A program made the translations under genes and the position numbers. 57,265 bases of DNA from an uncultured Prevotellaceae bacterium (GTDB lineage Bacteria > Bacteroidota > Bacteroidia > Bacteroidales > Bacteroidaceae): positions 2,004-59,268 of the forward strand of contig CACXAG010000008.1 in the NCBI GenBank assembly GCA_902765585.1. Direction: 5' to 3'. The stretch's first letter is position 1. The number at the start of each line of letters is the position of its first letter. Under the pieces are notes generated by a model. The model saw only the letters and a program-made list of their open reading frames with translations, was not told the DNA's origin and searched no databases. Below, piece by piece: positions 8,728 to 17,316 of this stretch.

Positions 8728-9837
8728 ATGACGTTCGACGAAGTAATAGGACAAAAAGAGGTGCAGTCGCGCCTGATGCAGATGGTCTCAGAAGGCCGTC
8801 TGCCTCATGCCTTGATGCTGTGCGGACCACAAGGGGCAGGCAAGTTGGCGCTGGCTATCGGCTTTGCCAGGATGCTGCTGAGCAGGACGGATAACGACAG
8901 GGCGATGCTCGAGAAGTTGGAACACCCCGACCTGCACTTCACCTACCCCACCATCAAGCTGCCGTCGATGAGCAGCGACCACAAGCCCGTCAGCGAGGAC
9001 TTCGCCCGCGAGTGGCACGAGCTGGTCATGGCGGGACCTTACTTTACCATGACGGAGTGGCTGGAACAGATGGGAGGCGAGAACCAGCAAGCCATCATCA
9101 CTGCTGGCGAGAGCGACAGCCTGGTGCGCAAGCTCAGCCTTAAGTCGAGCCAGGGCGGCTACAAGATTAGCCTCATCTGGCTGCCCGAGCGCATGAACAT
9201 CGAGTGTGCCAACAAGATTCTGAAACTGTTGGAGGAGCCGCCCTCGCAGACGCTGTTCATCATGGTCTGTCAGGAACCTGACCGTCTGCTGGAAACCATC
9301 CGCAGTCGCGTACAGCGCATCGACGTCAAGAAGATTGCGGACGAAGACATTGAACAAACCCTGACACAACGGCGTGGCTTGAGTACCGACGTGGCTCACC
9401 GCATAGCGCGCATGGCCAACGGCAGCTGGCTGAAGGCACTGGAAATGCTGAGTGCAGACTCAGAGAACGAACTCTTCTTGGACATGTTCCAGACGCTGAT
9501 GCGCCTGGCCTACCAGCGCAAGGTGAAGGACCTGAAGGCATGGTCGGAGCGGATGGCATCGATGGGACGTGAGCGCGAGAAACGCTTCCTGGAATACTTC
9601 TTGCGACTGATTCGCGAGAATTTCATGTATAACTTCCAGCAGCCCGACATCGTATATATGACGCAGCGCGAGGAGGATTTCGCCCGCAACTTCGCCCGTT
9701 TCGTCAACGAAGCTAACATCCTGCCCATCAGCGAACTGGCCAATCGGGCCATTCGCGACATCGGACAGAATGCCAATGGGAAGATTGTGTTCTTCGACTT
9801 TGCCTTGCAAATGATTGTACTACTGATACAGAAATAG
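8728..9837 (+). CDS. holB: DNA polymerase III subunit delta' (clamp loader)
   Basis: A 369-residue clamp-loader ATPase-fold protein. Residues 1-60 read MTFDEVIGQKEVQSRL, RLPHALMLCGPQGAGK, the usual N-terminus of DnaX/HolB-like proteins. The string EHPDLHFTYP follows the P-loop, and the sensor region reads NKILKLLEEPPSQTLFIMVC, then TIRSRVQRIDV, which is characteristic. It works with DnaX and HolA to load the beta clamp on DNA. The four zinc-binding cysteines of DnaX are absent, which favours delta' over tau/gamma. It has its own promoter and is followed by a 7-nt tandem repeat spacer that begins at its stop codon (AAA TAG ATA). Confidence 0.92.
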   Translation: MTFDEVIGQKEVQSRLMQMVSEGRLPHALMLCGPQGAGKLALAIGFARMLLSRTDNDRAMLEKLEHPDLHFTYPTIKLPSMSSDHKPVSEDFAREWHELVMAGPYFTMTEWLEQMGGENQQAIITAGESDSLVRKLSLKSSQGGYKISLIWLPERMNIECANKILKLLEEPPSQTLFIMVCQEPDRLLETIRSRVQRIDVKKIADEDIEQTLTQRRGLSTDVAHRIARMANGSWLKALEMLSADSENELFLDMFQTLMRLAYQRKVKDLKAWSERMASMGREREKRFLEYFLRLIRENFMYNFQQPDIVYMTQREEDFARNFARFVNEANILPISELANRAIRDIGQNANGKIVFFDFALQMIVLLIQK

Positions 9838-9870
9838 ATAAGAGATAAAAGATAAAAGATAAGAGATAAG
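9834..9870 (+). repeat. 7-nt tandem repeat AGATAAR x5 between holB and ricT-like gene
   Basis: Five consecutive heptamers of the form AGATAAG/AGATAAA fill the junction. They begin in the holB stop codon and end two bases before the ATG at 9873. TAA falls in every frame. Confidence 0.9.
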
Positions 9871-9872
9871 AG

Positions 9873-10994
9873 ATGAGTAAAGACTATGAAATAAAGACTG
9901 GCTGCGATCGTGGACTGTGCCATCAGGCCATTGGTCGGCAGGACCGACAGCTGAACACTTACGACTGGCTGGCTGACGTGCCAGGGAATACCGACGACAC
10001 TGACCTGGTGGAGGTGCAGTTCAAGCATACCCGCAAGGGCTATTACCATAATGTCAACAACCTGGAGCTGAAGAAAGGCGACATCGTAGCCGTCGAGGCC
10101 AACCCTGGTCATGACATCGGCGTGGTGACGCTGACAGGACGACTGGTGAAGCTACAAATCAAGAAAGCTAACCTGAAGAGTTCTGAGGAGATTCGTCGCA
10201 TTTACCGCATCGCACGCCCTGTCGACATGGAGAAATTCTATGAGGCCAAGAGCCGCGAGCACGCCACGATGATTGAGAGCCGTCAGATTGCCAAGAACCT
10301 GGGACTGAAGATGAAAATCGGCGACGTAGAATACCAGGGCGACTGCAACAAGGCCATCTTCTACTACATCGCTGACGAGCGTGTGGACTTCCGCCAGCTC
10401 ATCAAAGATCTGGCAGCGACCTTCCACGTGCGCATCGAGATGAAGCAGATTGGTGCCCGCCAGGAAGCCGGACGCATTGGCGGTACGGGTCCCTGCGGAC
10501 GTGAGCTGTGCTGCGCTACATGGATGAAGAACTTCGTCAGCGTCGGCACTTCTGCTGCCCGTTTCCAAGACATCTCCCTCAATCCCCAGAAACTGGCTGG
10601 CATGTGTGCCAAGCTGAAGTGCTGCCTGAACTACGAGGTCGACGCTTACGTGGAGGCTGGTCGCAAGCTGCCCTCCAGGGACATCCAGCTACAGACCCAG
10701 GATGGCGACTACTACTTCTTTAAGAGTGACATTATGGCAGGTCTTGTCACCTACTCTACTGACAAGAACATTGCTGCCAACCTGGAAACGATTACCGCCC
10801 AGCGTGCGCGACAGGTCATCGAGATGAACCGTCGTGGCGAGAAGCCGGAGTCGCTGCAGGAGGACGGCTTCAAGAACGAGCCGCAAGGACCCATTGACCT
10901 GGCAACCCAGGACAACATCACGCGCTTCGACCGCAGCAAGAAGAAAAAGAAAAAGAAGCCCCGCAAGCCTCATCCCAAAGATGGCAAGGAATAG
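9873..10994 (+). CDS. PSP1/RicT (YaaT) family regulatory iron-sulfur protein
   Basis: A 373-residue protein of the PSP1/YaaT family. The family signature is clear: VEVQFKHTRKGYYHNVNNLELKKGDIVAVE near residues 45-75; FYYIADERVDFRQLIKDLA near 165-185; then IGARQEAGRIGGTGPCGRELCC and PQKLAGMCAKLKCCLNYE, the cysteine-rich region. In Bacillus the RicT relative sits in a Fe-S-bearing complex that affects RNA processing. The role in Bacteroidetes is not settled, so I infer only a cytosolic regulator. The C-terminus ends in a lysine run and a basic tail. The last 14 bases overlap the start of the gldH-like gene, implying translational coupling. Confidence 0.88.
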   Translation: MSKDYEIKTGCDRGLCHQAIGRQDRQLNTYDWLADVPGNTDDTDLVEVQFKHTRKGYYHNVNNLELKKGDIVAVEANPGHDIGVVTLTGRLVKLQIKKANLKSSEEIRRIYRIARPVDMEKFYEAKSREHATMIESRQIAKNLGLKMKIGDVEYQGDCNKAIFYYIADERVDFRQLIKDLAATFHVRIEMKQIGARQEAGRIGGTGPCGRELCCATWMKNFVSVGTSAARFQDISLNPQKLAGMCAKLKCCLNYEVDAYVEAGRKLPSRDIQLQTQDGDYYFFKSDIMAGLVTYSTDKNIAANLETITAQRARQVIEMNRRGEKPESLQEDGFKNEPQGPIDLATQDNITRFDRSKKKKKKKPRKPHPKDGKE

Positions 10995-11454
10995 ATACGC
11001 CTTTTCTATCATCAGCCTGCTCATGGTGATGGCACTGACTGCCTGCAAAAGGCAGACGGTGTATAACCATTATGAGCATACCCCCCTGTCGGGATGGGAG
11101 AAGAACGACACGCTGACCTTTGACGTTCCTGCCATGACGCACGACGGCAGGTACGTGGAGGAGGTGGGCCTGCGCATCAATGGCGAATATCCCTTCACGA
11201 GACTCTGCCTGATTGTCGAACAGACTGTCCACCCTTCAAAGGAAACCAAGAGCGACACGCTGTACTGTAGGCTTATCGACCAGCAAGGCATAGCCAAAGG
11301 CCGGGGCGTCAGCCACTACCAGTACATCTTCCACCTGACGACACTGGAATTGAAGAAAGACGACAGGCTGCACATTGACATACGCCATGACATGAAACGG
11401 GAGATTCTGCCAGGCATCTCCGACATCGGCATCCGCCTGACGCAGAAAGAATAA
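10981..11454 (+). CDS. gldH: Gliding-motility-type lipoprotein GldH
   Basis: A 157-residue lipoprotein. From the ATG at 10981 the signal sequence MARNRYAFSIISLLMVMALTAC ends at a lipobox cysteine (LTAC-K). The mature part shows GWEKNDTLTF, RINGEYPFTRLCLIVEQ and ILPGISDIGIRL, matching GldH. GldH is needed for gliding in Flavobacterium and is widespread in non-gliding Bacteroidetes, where its job is unclear. A longer frame opens at 10834, but that part is only the other frame of the upstream gene. The start overlaps the ricT-like gene by 14 nt, and the gene ends convergently against rodA with no spacer. Confidence 0.88.
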   Translation: MARNRYAFSIISLLMVMALTACKRQTVYNHYEHTPLSGWEKNDTLTFDVPAMTHDGRYVEEVGLRINGEYPFTRLCLIVEQTVHPSKETKSDTLYCRLIDQQGIAKGRGVSHYQYIFHLTTLELKKDDRLHIDIRHDMKREILPGISDIGIRLTQKE

Positions 11455-12930
11455 TTAAGAGCGTACCAGGTTACGTCCTGCATCGATGCGCAGGAAGATA
11501 AAGAGCAGGAACGTAAATCCCCACAGCGACGAACCGCCATAGCTGAAGAACGGCAGCGGTATGCCGATAACAGGCGTCAGTCCCAACACCATGCCCACAT
11601 TGATGAAGACATGGAACAGGAAGATGCTCAGCACGCAATAGCCATAGACACGCCCAAAGCGGAACGGTTGTCGCTCTGACAGGTGTATCAGACGCAGGAT
11701 AAGTGCCAGAAACAACAGCAGCACGCCTGCCGAACCTAAGAAGCCCTCCTCTTCGCCGACAGTACAGAAGATGAAGTCGGTATCCTGTTCAGGCACAAAC
11801 TTCAGCTTCGTCTGCGTACCATTCAGGAATCCCTTACCCTCCAAGCCGCCCGAGCCAATGGCTATCTCCGACTGGTGCACGTTATAGCCTGCACCACGCA
11901 GGTCTTCGTCCAGTCCTAAGAGCACGTTGATACGTGAGCGCTGGTGAGCCTCCATCACATTGTTCATGATGAAGTCGGCACCATAGAAGAATCCTACCGA
12001 ACCCAAGGCAAACAAGGCGATGAAGAAATAGTTGCGCAGTCGCGAGCCCAGTCCCTCCCAAACCAGATAGCCTATGAGCACGGCTGTCATCACCAGCTGG
12101 ACATAGACAATGTCGAACCAGGCATGGATACTGGAGACAAGAGACAGGAGATAAGCGATAAGCGTGATGCCGATGCAGGCAAACAGCATGCGCCATGCCG
12201 TGCGACGATTGCAGTACACCCACACCATGCCGATAGAAAAGAGCTGGATGAGCAGCATGACGGTAAACTTACCCACACTGGTCGGCGACCCCTCTCCGAA
12301 ATGGACGTCAGCATAGCGGATGCCAACCACGAAATAGATGACGGCAGCAACACCGGTAAAAAGGATGCTCCCCGGCATACCCTCGCGATAGAACATCAGG
12401 AAGAACGACAGGTAGACCAGTGCCGAACCCGTCTCACGCTGTCCGACGATGCAAATCATAGGCAGCAGGATGAGTGCCAGGGCGGCAGCAAAATGCTTCC
12501 ACTGCTGGATGTTATAGCCGTATGTGGACATCAGCTTGGCCAATGCCAACGAGGTGGCAAACTTCGCAAACTCAGCCGGTTGCAGTCGCAAGGGTCCCAG
12601 CACGAGCCACGAGCGCGAGCCCTTGATGGAATGCGGATTGAAGATGGTGGCAAAGAGCAGCAACAGCAGCAGCCCATAGATGATATAAGAGAAGGTGTCA
12701 TAGAAGCGGTCGTCAAGCATGAGGATGATGAATCCCAGCATGATACTGGTACCAATCCATACTATCTGCATGCCCGATCGCGTCGCCAGCGAGAAGATGT
12801 CCGTCTCGCCATACGAGTAGCTGGCTCCGCAGACGCTAATCCAGCCAAACGACAGCAGGGCGATATAGATGAGTATCGTCCACCAGTCAATATTGAGCAG
12901 CACGCTCTGTTTACGTTTGTCGTCAGCCAT
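11455..12930 (-). CDS. rodA: Rod-shape protein RodA (SEDS glycosyltransferase)
   Basis: RodA polymerises lipid II during cell elongation as partner of PBP2. It is a 491-residue polytopic membrane protein with many hydrophobic segments. SEDS hallmarks are present: GSRSWLVLGPLRLQPAEFAK near residue 105; SEIAIGSGGLEGKGFLNGTQTKLKFVPEQDTDFIF near 350; and TPVIGIPLPFFSYGGSS near 440. It is longer than enterobacterial RodA (about 370) because of an extended central loop region. It is the last gene of the mre operon, and the mrdA-rodA spacer is a 7-nt tandem repeat. Confidence 0.96.
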   Translation of the reverse strand: MADDKRKQSVLLNIDWWTILIYIALLSFGWISVCGASYSYGETDIFSLATRSGMQIVWIGTSIMLGFIILMLDDRFYDTFSYIIYGLLLLLLFATIFNPHSIKGSRSWLVLGPLRLQPAEFAKFATSLALAKLMSTYGYNIQQWKHFAAALALILLPMICIVGQRETGSALVYLSFFLMFYREGMPGSILFTGVAAVIYFVVGIRYADVHFGEGSPTSVGKFTVMLLIQLFSIGMVWVYCNRRTAWRMLFACIGITLIAYLLSLVSSIHAWFDIVYVQLVMTAVLIGYLVWEGLGSRLRNYFFIALFALGSVGFFYGADFIMNNVMEAHQRSRINVLLGLDEDLRGAGYNVHQSEIAIGSGGLEGKGFLNGTQTKLKFVPEQDTDFIFCTVGEEEGFLGSAGVLLLFLALILRLIHLSERQPFRFGRVYGYCVLSIFLFHVFINVGMVLGLTPVIGIPLPFFSYGGSSLWGFTFLLFIFLRIDAGRNLVRS

Positions 12931-12953
12931 CTCTTATCTATTATCTATTATCT
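12931..12953 (-). repeat. 7-nt tandem repeat AGATAAK x3 between mrdA and rodA
   Basis: On the mRNA strand the heptamers AGATAAT, AGATAAT, AGATAAG lead to the rodA ATG at 12930. The PBP2 stop is the TAA of the first unit, so PBP2 ends in Arg (AGA) followed by TAA. Confidence 0.9.
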
Positions 12954-14801
12954 ACTCGTTGAGCCATACGAAATATGTCTATGCTGGAACTCCTCAGCCT
13001 TCTTCATCGAGGCCTCCGAGAGTTTACCGTTAATATACTGTTCCATAATCAAACCACCGATAGGCACGCCGTATGTAGCACCCCATCCACCGTTCTCGAC
13101 ATAGACAGCAACGGCTATCTTGGGTTTGTCCATGGGGGCAAAGCCCATGAATACCGAGTGGTCGTGACCACGGTTCTGGGCAGTACCCGTCTTGCCACAC
13201 GCCATGAAGTCGTACTTCGCCAGCTCATGACACGTGCCACCCGTCGCCGAGGCTCGCATGCCCTGTACGACATAGTCGTAGGCGTCGCGCTTGGCCTTGG
13301 AATAGTGGCGGTGAGTATAGGCCGTGTCCAGCTTTTCGCCCTGCACCTTCTTGACGACGTGGGGCTTCACATACCAGCCTCTGTTGGCGATAGTGGCTCC
13401 AAGATTGGCAATTTGCAGTGGAGTGGCAGTCACCTCACCCTGTCCGATGGCGATGGAGATGACGGTCAGTCCGTTCCACGACCCCTTGTAGGCATTGTCG
13501 TAGTATTGGCCGTTGGGTATCATGCCGCGCTTCTCGCCAGGCAGGTCGATGCCTAACTTATAGCCGAAACCCATGCTGACCATGTAGTCGCGCCAGGTAT
13601 TCATGGCATTGACGACACTGCCGTATTTCGTCTTGGCACCTATCATATAATAGAGTCCCCAGCAGAAGTAGCCGTTACACGACGTACTCAGGGCAGGAAT
13701 CAGCGTCAGTGGCGAGGCATGGCCGTGACAACCCACATGCAGACCTTTGTAATTGAAGCCGTGACCACAGGGATAGGCGGTATGCGTGGGGTGCAGGATG
13801 CCCTCCGACATGAAGGTCAGTCCCTGCGTGGTCTTGAAGGTAGAGCCTGGCGGATACTGTCCCATGATGCTGCGGTTCAGCAGGGGCTTCCAAACGTTCT
13901 GACTCAGCTGGCGGTGACTCTTGGAGCGCTGGCGGCCAACCATGACGCGAGGGTCATAGCTGGGCGAACTGACCATGCAGAGCACTTCGCCCGTCGCAGG
14001 CTCAATGGCCACGATACTGCCTATCTTGCCTTCCATCAGCCGCTCGCCCAAAGCTTGCAGGTCTGCATCAATGCTCAGCGTCAGGTTCTTGCCAGCCACG
14101 GGACGACGGTCGAGCTTACCATTCTGATAGCGTCCCTGCACACGTCCATGGGCGTCGCGCAACAGAATCTGCATGCCTTTCTCGCCACGCAGCTGTTTCT
14201 CGTAACTACGCTCTACGCCTAACTTCCCGATATAGTCACCCGGCTGGTAGTAGTCATCCTCCTCGATGTCGGCAGGCGACACTTCGGCCACGTCGCCCAG
14301 CACGTGAGCGGCAAAGGGATACTGGTACTGGCGGATGCTGCGCCGCTGGACATAGAAGCCGGGGAAGCGGAACATCTTTTCCTGGAATACCGAGAAGTCG
14401 TGGTCTGACAGCTGACTCATGAAGAGCTGCTGGGTGAATCGCGAGTAGCCGGGGTTCTTGTTTCTGTCCTTGATGGTCGTCATGCGACTGTCAAAGTCCT
14501 CCTTCGTGATGTTCAGCGCCTGACATAGTTCGAGGGTGTCCAACCTGTTGCCGACCTCGTTCATCACCACCATGATGTCATACGACGGCTGGTTATACAC
14601 CAGCAGCTTACCGTTGCGGTCGCTAATGACGCCACGCGAGGGATATTCTATCTTCTTGAGGAAGGCATTCGAGTCGGCACTCTTCTTGTAGTCGTCGCTG
14701 GTAATCTGGAGCATGAAGAGGCGGATTGTGTAAACAACCACAATCAGCACAGCCACTCCGGCTATTACATAGCGCCTGTTATCCAGCGAATAATCCTTCA
14801 T
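12948..14801 (-). CDS. mrdA: Penicillin-binding protein 2 (elongation transpeptidase)
   Basis: A class B PBP that cross-links peptidoglycan for lateral wall growth with RodA and MreBCD. It has 617 residues, with one N-terminal membrane anchor (VIAGVAVLIVVVYTIRLFML), then a pedestal with SRGVISDRNGKLLVYN. The transpeptidase domain carries the SxxK motif in QYPPGSTFKTTQG, an SxN-type STSCNGYF and the KTG motif in MACGKTGTAQNRG. It starts 9 nt after the mreD stop. The last codons AGT AGA TAA are the beginning of the tandem repeat before rodA. Confidence 0.97.
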   Translation of the reverse strand: MKDYSLDNRRYVIAGVAVLIVVVYTIRLFMLQITSDDYKKSADSNAFLKKIEYPSRGVISDRNGKLLVYNQPSYDIMVVMNEVGNRLDTLELCQALNITKEDFDSRMTTIKDRNKNPGYSRFTQQLFMSQLSDHDFSVFQEKMFRFPGFYVQRRSIRQYQYPFAAHVLGDVAEVSPADIEEDDYYQPGDYIGKLGVERSYEKQLRGEKGMQILLRDAHGRVQGRYQNGKLDRRPVAGKNLTLSIDADLQALGERLMEGKIGSIVAIEPATGEVLCMVSSPSYDPRVMVGRQRSKSHRQLSQNVWKPLLNRSIMGQYPPGSTFKTTQGLTFMSEGILHPTHTAYPCGHGFNYKGLHVGCHGHASPLTLIPALSTSCNGYFCWGLYYMIGAKTKYGSVVNAMNTWRDYMVSMGFGYKLGIDLPGEKRGMIPNGQYYDNAYKGSWNGLTVISIAIGQGEVTATPLQIANLGATIANRGWYVKPHVVKKVQGEKLDTAYTHRHYSKAKRDAYDYVVQGMRASATGGTCHELAKYDFMACGKTGTAQNRGHDHSVFMGFAPMDKPKIAVAVYVENGGWGATYGVPIGGLIMEQYINGKLSEASMKKAEEFQHRHISYGSTSR

Positions 14802-14810
14802 CCCCCTCTC

Positions 14811-15311
14811 TTATCTGCTTTTGGCAAACTCAAAGGTATAGATCAGCAACAGCGTGATAGCGGCACTGCCAGCTACACACAGCGCCCACTCCTGCAGGTT
14901 AAAGAAGTTAAACAGTTCCAGCGAATAGAACACCAGACAGTAGAGCAGCACCAGCATGACGATGTAGTAGCTGTATTTCAGCGGTCCCAGCGTCGACAGG
15001 GCTGGTTTCAGGTTGTCCAACGAGTCGCGGGGCACGAAGAGTTCGAAGAAGTAGGGCTGTATGGCGGCAATGAGCGTCAGCGATGCCGATGCCAGTCCTG
15101 GGGTGTTGGAGAAGGTGTCAATCATCAGTCCGAGCATGAAGCTCCACAGCAGGATGCCCCACTTGGGGTAGTTGCGTGGGAACTGGGTGACAAAGTAGAC
15201 ATAGAACAGTGGCGTGGCACAATGAAACAGGTGTATGCGTCCCAGCACAATAGCCTGTGCCAGCACGAATACTACAAACCATCCAGCCCGTTTCAGCAAA
15301 TCTATCGTCAT
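14811..15311 (-). CDS. mreD: Rod-shape protein MreD
   Basis: A 166-residue integral membrane protein of the elongasome with about five hydrophobic segments (e.g. YFVTQFPRNYPKWGILLWSF, SYYIVMLVLLYCLVFYSLEL). Assignment rests on size, topology and position between mreC and mrdA. It bridges MreC to the PBP2/RodA pair. The C-terminus FAKSR ends AGC AGA TAA GAG, one copy of the heptamer found at other junctions in this window. Confidence 0.92.
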   Translation of the reverse strand: MTIDLLKRAGWFVVFVLAQAIVLGRIHLFHCATPLFYVYFVTQFPRNYPKWGILLWSFMLGLMIDTFSNTPGLASASLTLIAAIQPYFFELFVPRDSLDNLKPALSTLGPLKYSYYIVMLVLLYCLVFYSLELFNFFNLQEWALCVAGSAAITLLLIYTFEFAKSR

Positions 15312-15353
15312 AAAACTTCTTATTTCTTACCTCTTACCTCTCACTTCTCACCT
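15312..15353 (-). repeat. 7-nt tandem repeat GARRTRA x5 between mreC and mreD
   Basis: On the mRNA strand the units GAGGTGA, GAAGTGA, GAGGTAA, GAGGTAA, GAAATAA follow the mreC stop codon (TAG) directly and end eight bases before the mreD ATG. Each unit holds a TGA or TAA. Confidence 0.9.
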
Positions 15354-16223
15354 CTACTCCTTCACGTTCAGCTGCAGCGTGTCCTTGGCGGCGCGCATCA
15401 GGCGCACGCGTTCCATGATGTTTTTGTCGTTGATAACCACCACGTCGCGTAGGTTGCCGAAGTCTGTCGACAGGCGCACCTGCAACCGATAGCTCAGTCC
15501 GTCGCGCGAGTTATACACTTGCTTAATCTGCCCCACCAGCACGCCCGGCGGGAAAATGCTCGAATAGCCGTTCGTCTCCACCAAGTCGCCACGCTTGAAA
15601 CGGGCATGGCGGGGAATGTCCTCGACGTAGGCGATGCCTGCATCCTTGCCGTCCCAGCGCAGCACGCCGAAGTAGTCGTGGCCGCGGATGGCACAGCTGA
15701 TGCGCGATGCCGACATGTTCAGCACGGGTATCACCACGCTATAGTGTGGCGAGGTGAGATAGGTCACGCCCACAACACCCTTGCCGCATGCCACGCCCAT
15801 TCCGGGCTCCACACCATCGGCCTCGCCCTTGTCTATCGTGAGCAGGTTGTCGCGCTCGTGCAGTTCATTGGTGATAACCTTGGCGGGAATGAGCTTATAC
15901 TGGCTGAGCATCTCGAGTTCCTGGCGCTCCTTGATACTCACTTCCTGAGTAGCCTCGCTATAGAGACGGCGCAACTGAGTGACCTGACGCTCCAAATAGA
16001 AATTTCGCAGCGTCAAGTCCTCATTCACTTTCGTCAACGAGAAGAAAGCCTCCACCGCTGAGCTCCATTCATACACCCGGCCTGCTATCAGGTTGGCCGT
16101 CGTAAACCATACGCTGTTCTGATAACTGTTGTATTGGAACAGCAGGACGGCACTGATGACCTCCAGGATGACGAAAAGGAACCAGTGGTGATGCTTGTGC
16201 AGGAACTCCAGCAGATTCTTCAC
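15354..16223 (-). CDS. mreC: Rod-shape protein MreC, GTG start
   Basis: A 289-residue periplasmic elongasome scaffold. One N-terminal membrane segment (HHWFLFVILEVISAVLLF) is followed by a coiled coil (TLRNFYLERQVTQLRRLYSEA) and the beta-barrel domains with VEPGMGVACGKGVVGVTY and GDLVETNGYSSIFPPGVLVG, typical of MreC. The initiation codon is GTG (complement of CAC at 16221-16223), reached directly from the AGATAAG repeat. It stimulates the PBP2-RodA pair in the periplasm. Confidence 0.95.
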   Translation of the reverse strand: MKNLLEFLHKHHHWFLFVILEVISAVLLFQYNSYQNSVWFTTANLIAGRVYEWSSAVEAFFSLTKVNEDLTLRNFYLERQVTQLRRLYSEATQEVSIKERQELEMLSQYKLIPAKVITNELHERDNLLTIDKGEADGVEPGMGVACGKGVVGVTYLTSPHYSVVIPVLNMSASRISCAIRGHDYFGVLRWDGKDAGIAYVEDIPRHARFKRGDLVETNGYSSIFPPGVLVGQIKQVYNSRDGLSYRLQVRLSTDFGNLRDVVVINDKNIMERVRLMRAAKDTLQLNVKE

Positions 16224-16259
16224 CCCTTATCTCCTATCTCTTATCTATTATCTCTTATC
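16224..16259 (-). repeat. 7-nt tandem repeat AGATAAG x5 between mreB and mreC
   Basis: The units AGATAAG, AGATAAT, AGATAAG, AGATAGG, AGATAAG run from the MreB terminal Arg-stop (AGA TAA) almost to the mreC GTG. Confidence 0.92.
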
Positions 16260-17277
16260 TCATTAAGAAAGAGAATCGGTCGACGTTCTTCAAGGCAATG
16301 CCGGCGCCCTTGGCTACTGAGTGCAAGGGATCCTCGGCAATATGGAAGGGGATGTTGATCTTACTCTCCAGACGACGGTCCAGACCGCGCAGCAGAGCAC
16401 CGCCGCCAGCCAGCCAGATACCGTTCTTCACGATGTCGGCATACAGCTCAGGGGGCGTGTTCTCCAGGGCCGAGAGGACGGCGTTCTCAATCTTGGCCAC
16501 CGTCTTGTCGATGCAGTGTGCCACCTCCTGATAGCATACGGGCACCTCCATGGGCAGAGCCGTGATGCGGTTCGGTCCGTGTACCACATAGTCCTCGGGA
16601 GCCTCGTCGCCCAGGTCGGTCAGCGCCGAACCCACGGCTATCTTGATGCGCTCAGCCATACGCTCCGACACCTTCACGTTGTGCTGGCGGGCCATATACT
16701 CCTGAATGTCCATCGTCAGGTCGTCGCCAGCCGTGCGGATGCTGTTGTTGCTGACGATACCGCCCAGCGAGATGACAGCAATCTCCGTCGAACCACCACC
16801 GATGTCGACAATCATGTTGCCCTCGGGGGCCTCTACGTCAATGCCGATACCAATGGCTGCTGCCATCGGCTCAAAAATCAGGTACACGTCACGACCGTCT
16901 GCATGCTCGGCACTGTCGCGCACGGCACGCAGCTCCACCTCCGTCGAACCAGAGGGCACGCCAATCACCATGCGCAGGGAGGGCGAGAAGAGACGGTGGC
17001 CCGTATGCACCATCTTAATCAGGCCGCGCATCATCTGCTCACAGGCAGAGAAGTCGGCTATCACACCGTCGCGCAGCGGGCGCACGGTGCGGATGTTGTC
17101 ATGTGTCTTCTCATACATCATCTTGGCTTTCTCGCCCACGGCAATCATCTTGTCGGTATGGCGGTCCAGCGCTACTACTGACGGCTCGTCGACCACAATC
17201 TTATCATCACTGATAATAATGGTGTTAGCCGTTCCAAGGTCCATGGCTATTTCCTGGACAAAACTAAAAAATCCCAT
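16255..17277 (-). CDS. mreB: Rod-shape determining actin homolog MreB
   Basis: A 340-residue actin-fold ATPase that positions the wall elongation complex. It shows EIAMDLGTANTIII (phosphate 1), ADGRDVYLIFEPMAAAIG, NMIVDIGGGSTEIAVI (phosphate 2) and NGIWLAGGGALLRGLD (adenosine site). It follows the purH-like gene across a 36-nt AT-rich tandem spacer. Its last codons ATG AGA TAA lie in the next spacer repeat. Confidence 0.98.
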   Translation of the reverse strand: MGFFSFVQEIAMDLGTANTIIISDDKIVVDEPSVVALDRHTDKMIAVGEKAKMMYEKTHDNIRTVRPLRDGVIADFSACEQMMRGLIKMVHTGHRLFSPSLRMVIGVPSGSTEVELRAVRDSAEHADGRDVYLIFEPMAAAIGIGIDVEAPEGNMIVDIGGGSTEIAVISLGGIVSNNSIRTAGDDLTMDIQEYMARQHNVKVSERMAERIKIAVGSALTDLGDEAPEDYVVHGPNRITALPMEVPVCYQEVAHCIDKTVAKIENAVLSALENTPPELYADIVKNGIWLAGGGALLRGLDRRLESKINIPFHIAEDPLHSVAKGAGIALKNVDRFSFLMR

Positions 17278-17316
17278 TACAATTTTACTATTTGACTATT
17301 TACAATTTACAATTTA
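17278..17316 (-). repeat. 7-8-nt tandem repeat AAATWGT x5 between purH-like gene and mreB
   Basis: On the mRNA strand the spacer reads AAATTGT, AAATTGT, AAATAGT, then two 8-9-nt variants, immediately before the mreB ATG. The purH-like stop codon TAA is part of the first unit. The same unit family occurs at 5793-5836. Confidence 0.85.

Noticed and set aside
8510..8830. N-terminal extension of the acyl-CoA synthetase to 8830
   Set aside because: It passes through promoter elements on both strands and into holB; the family begins at MINRELLQPQ.
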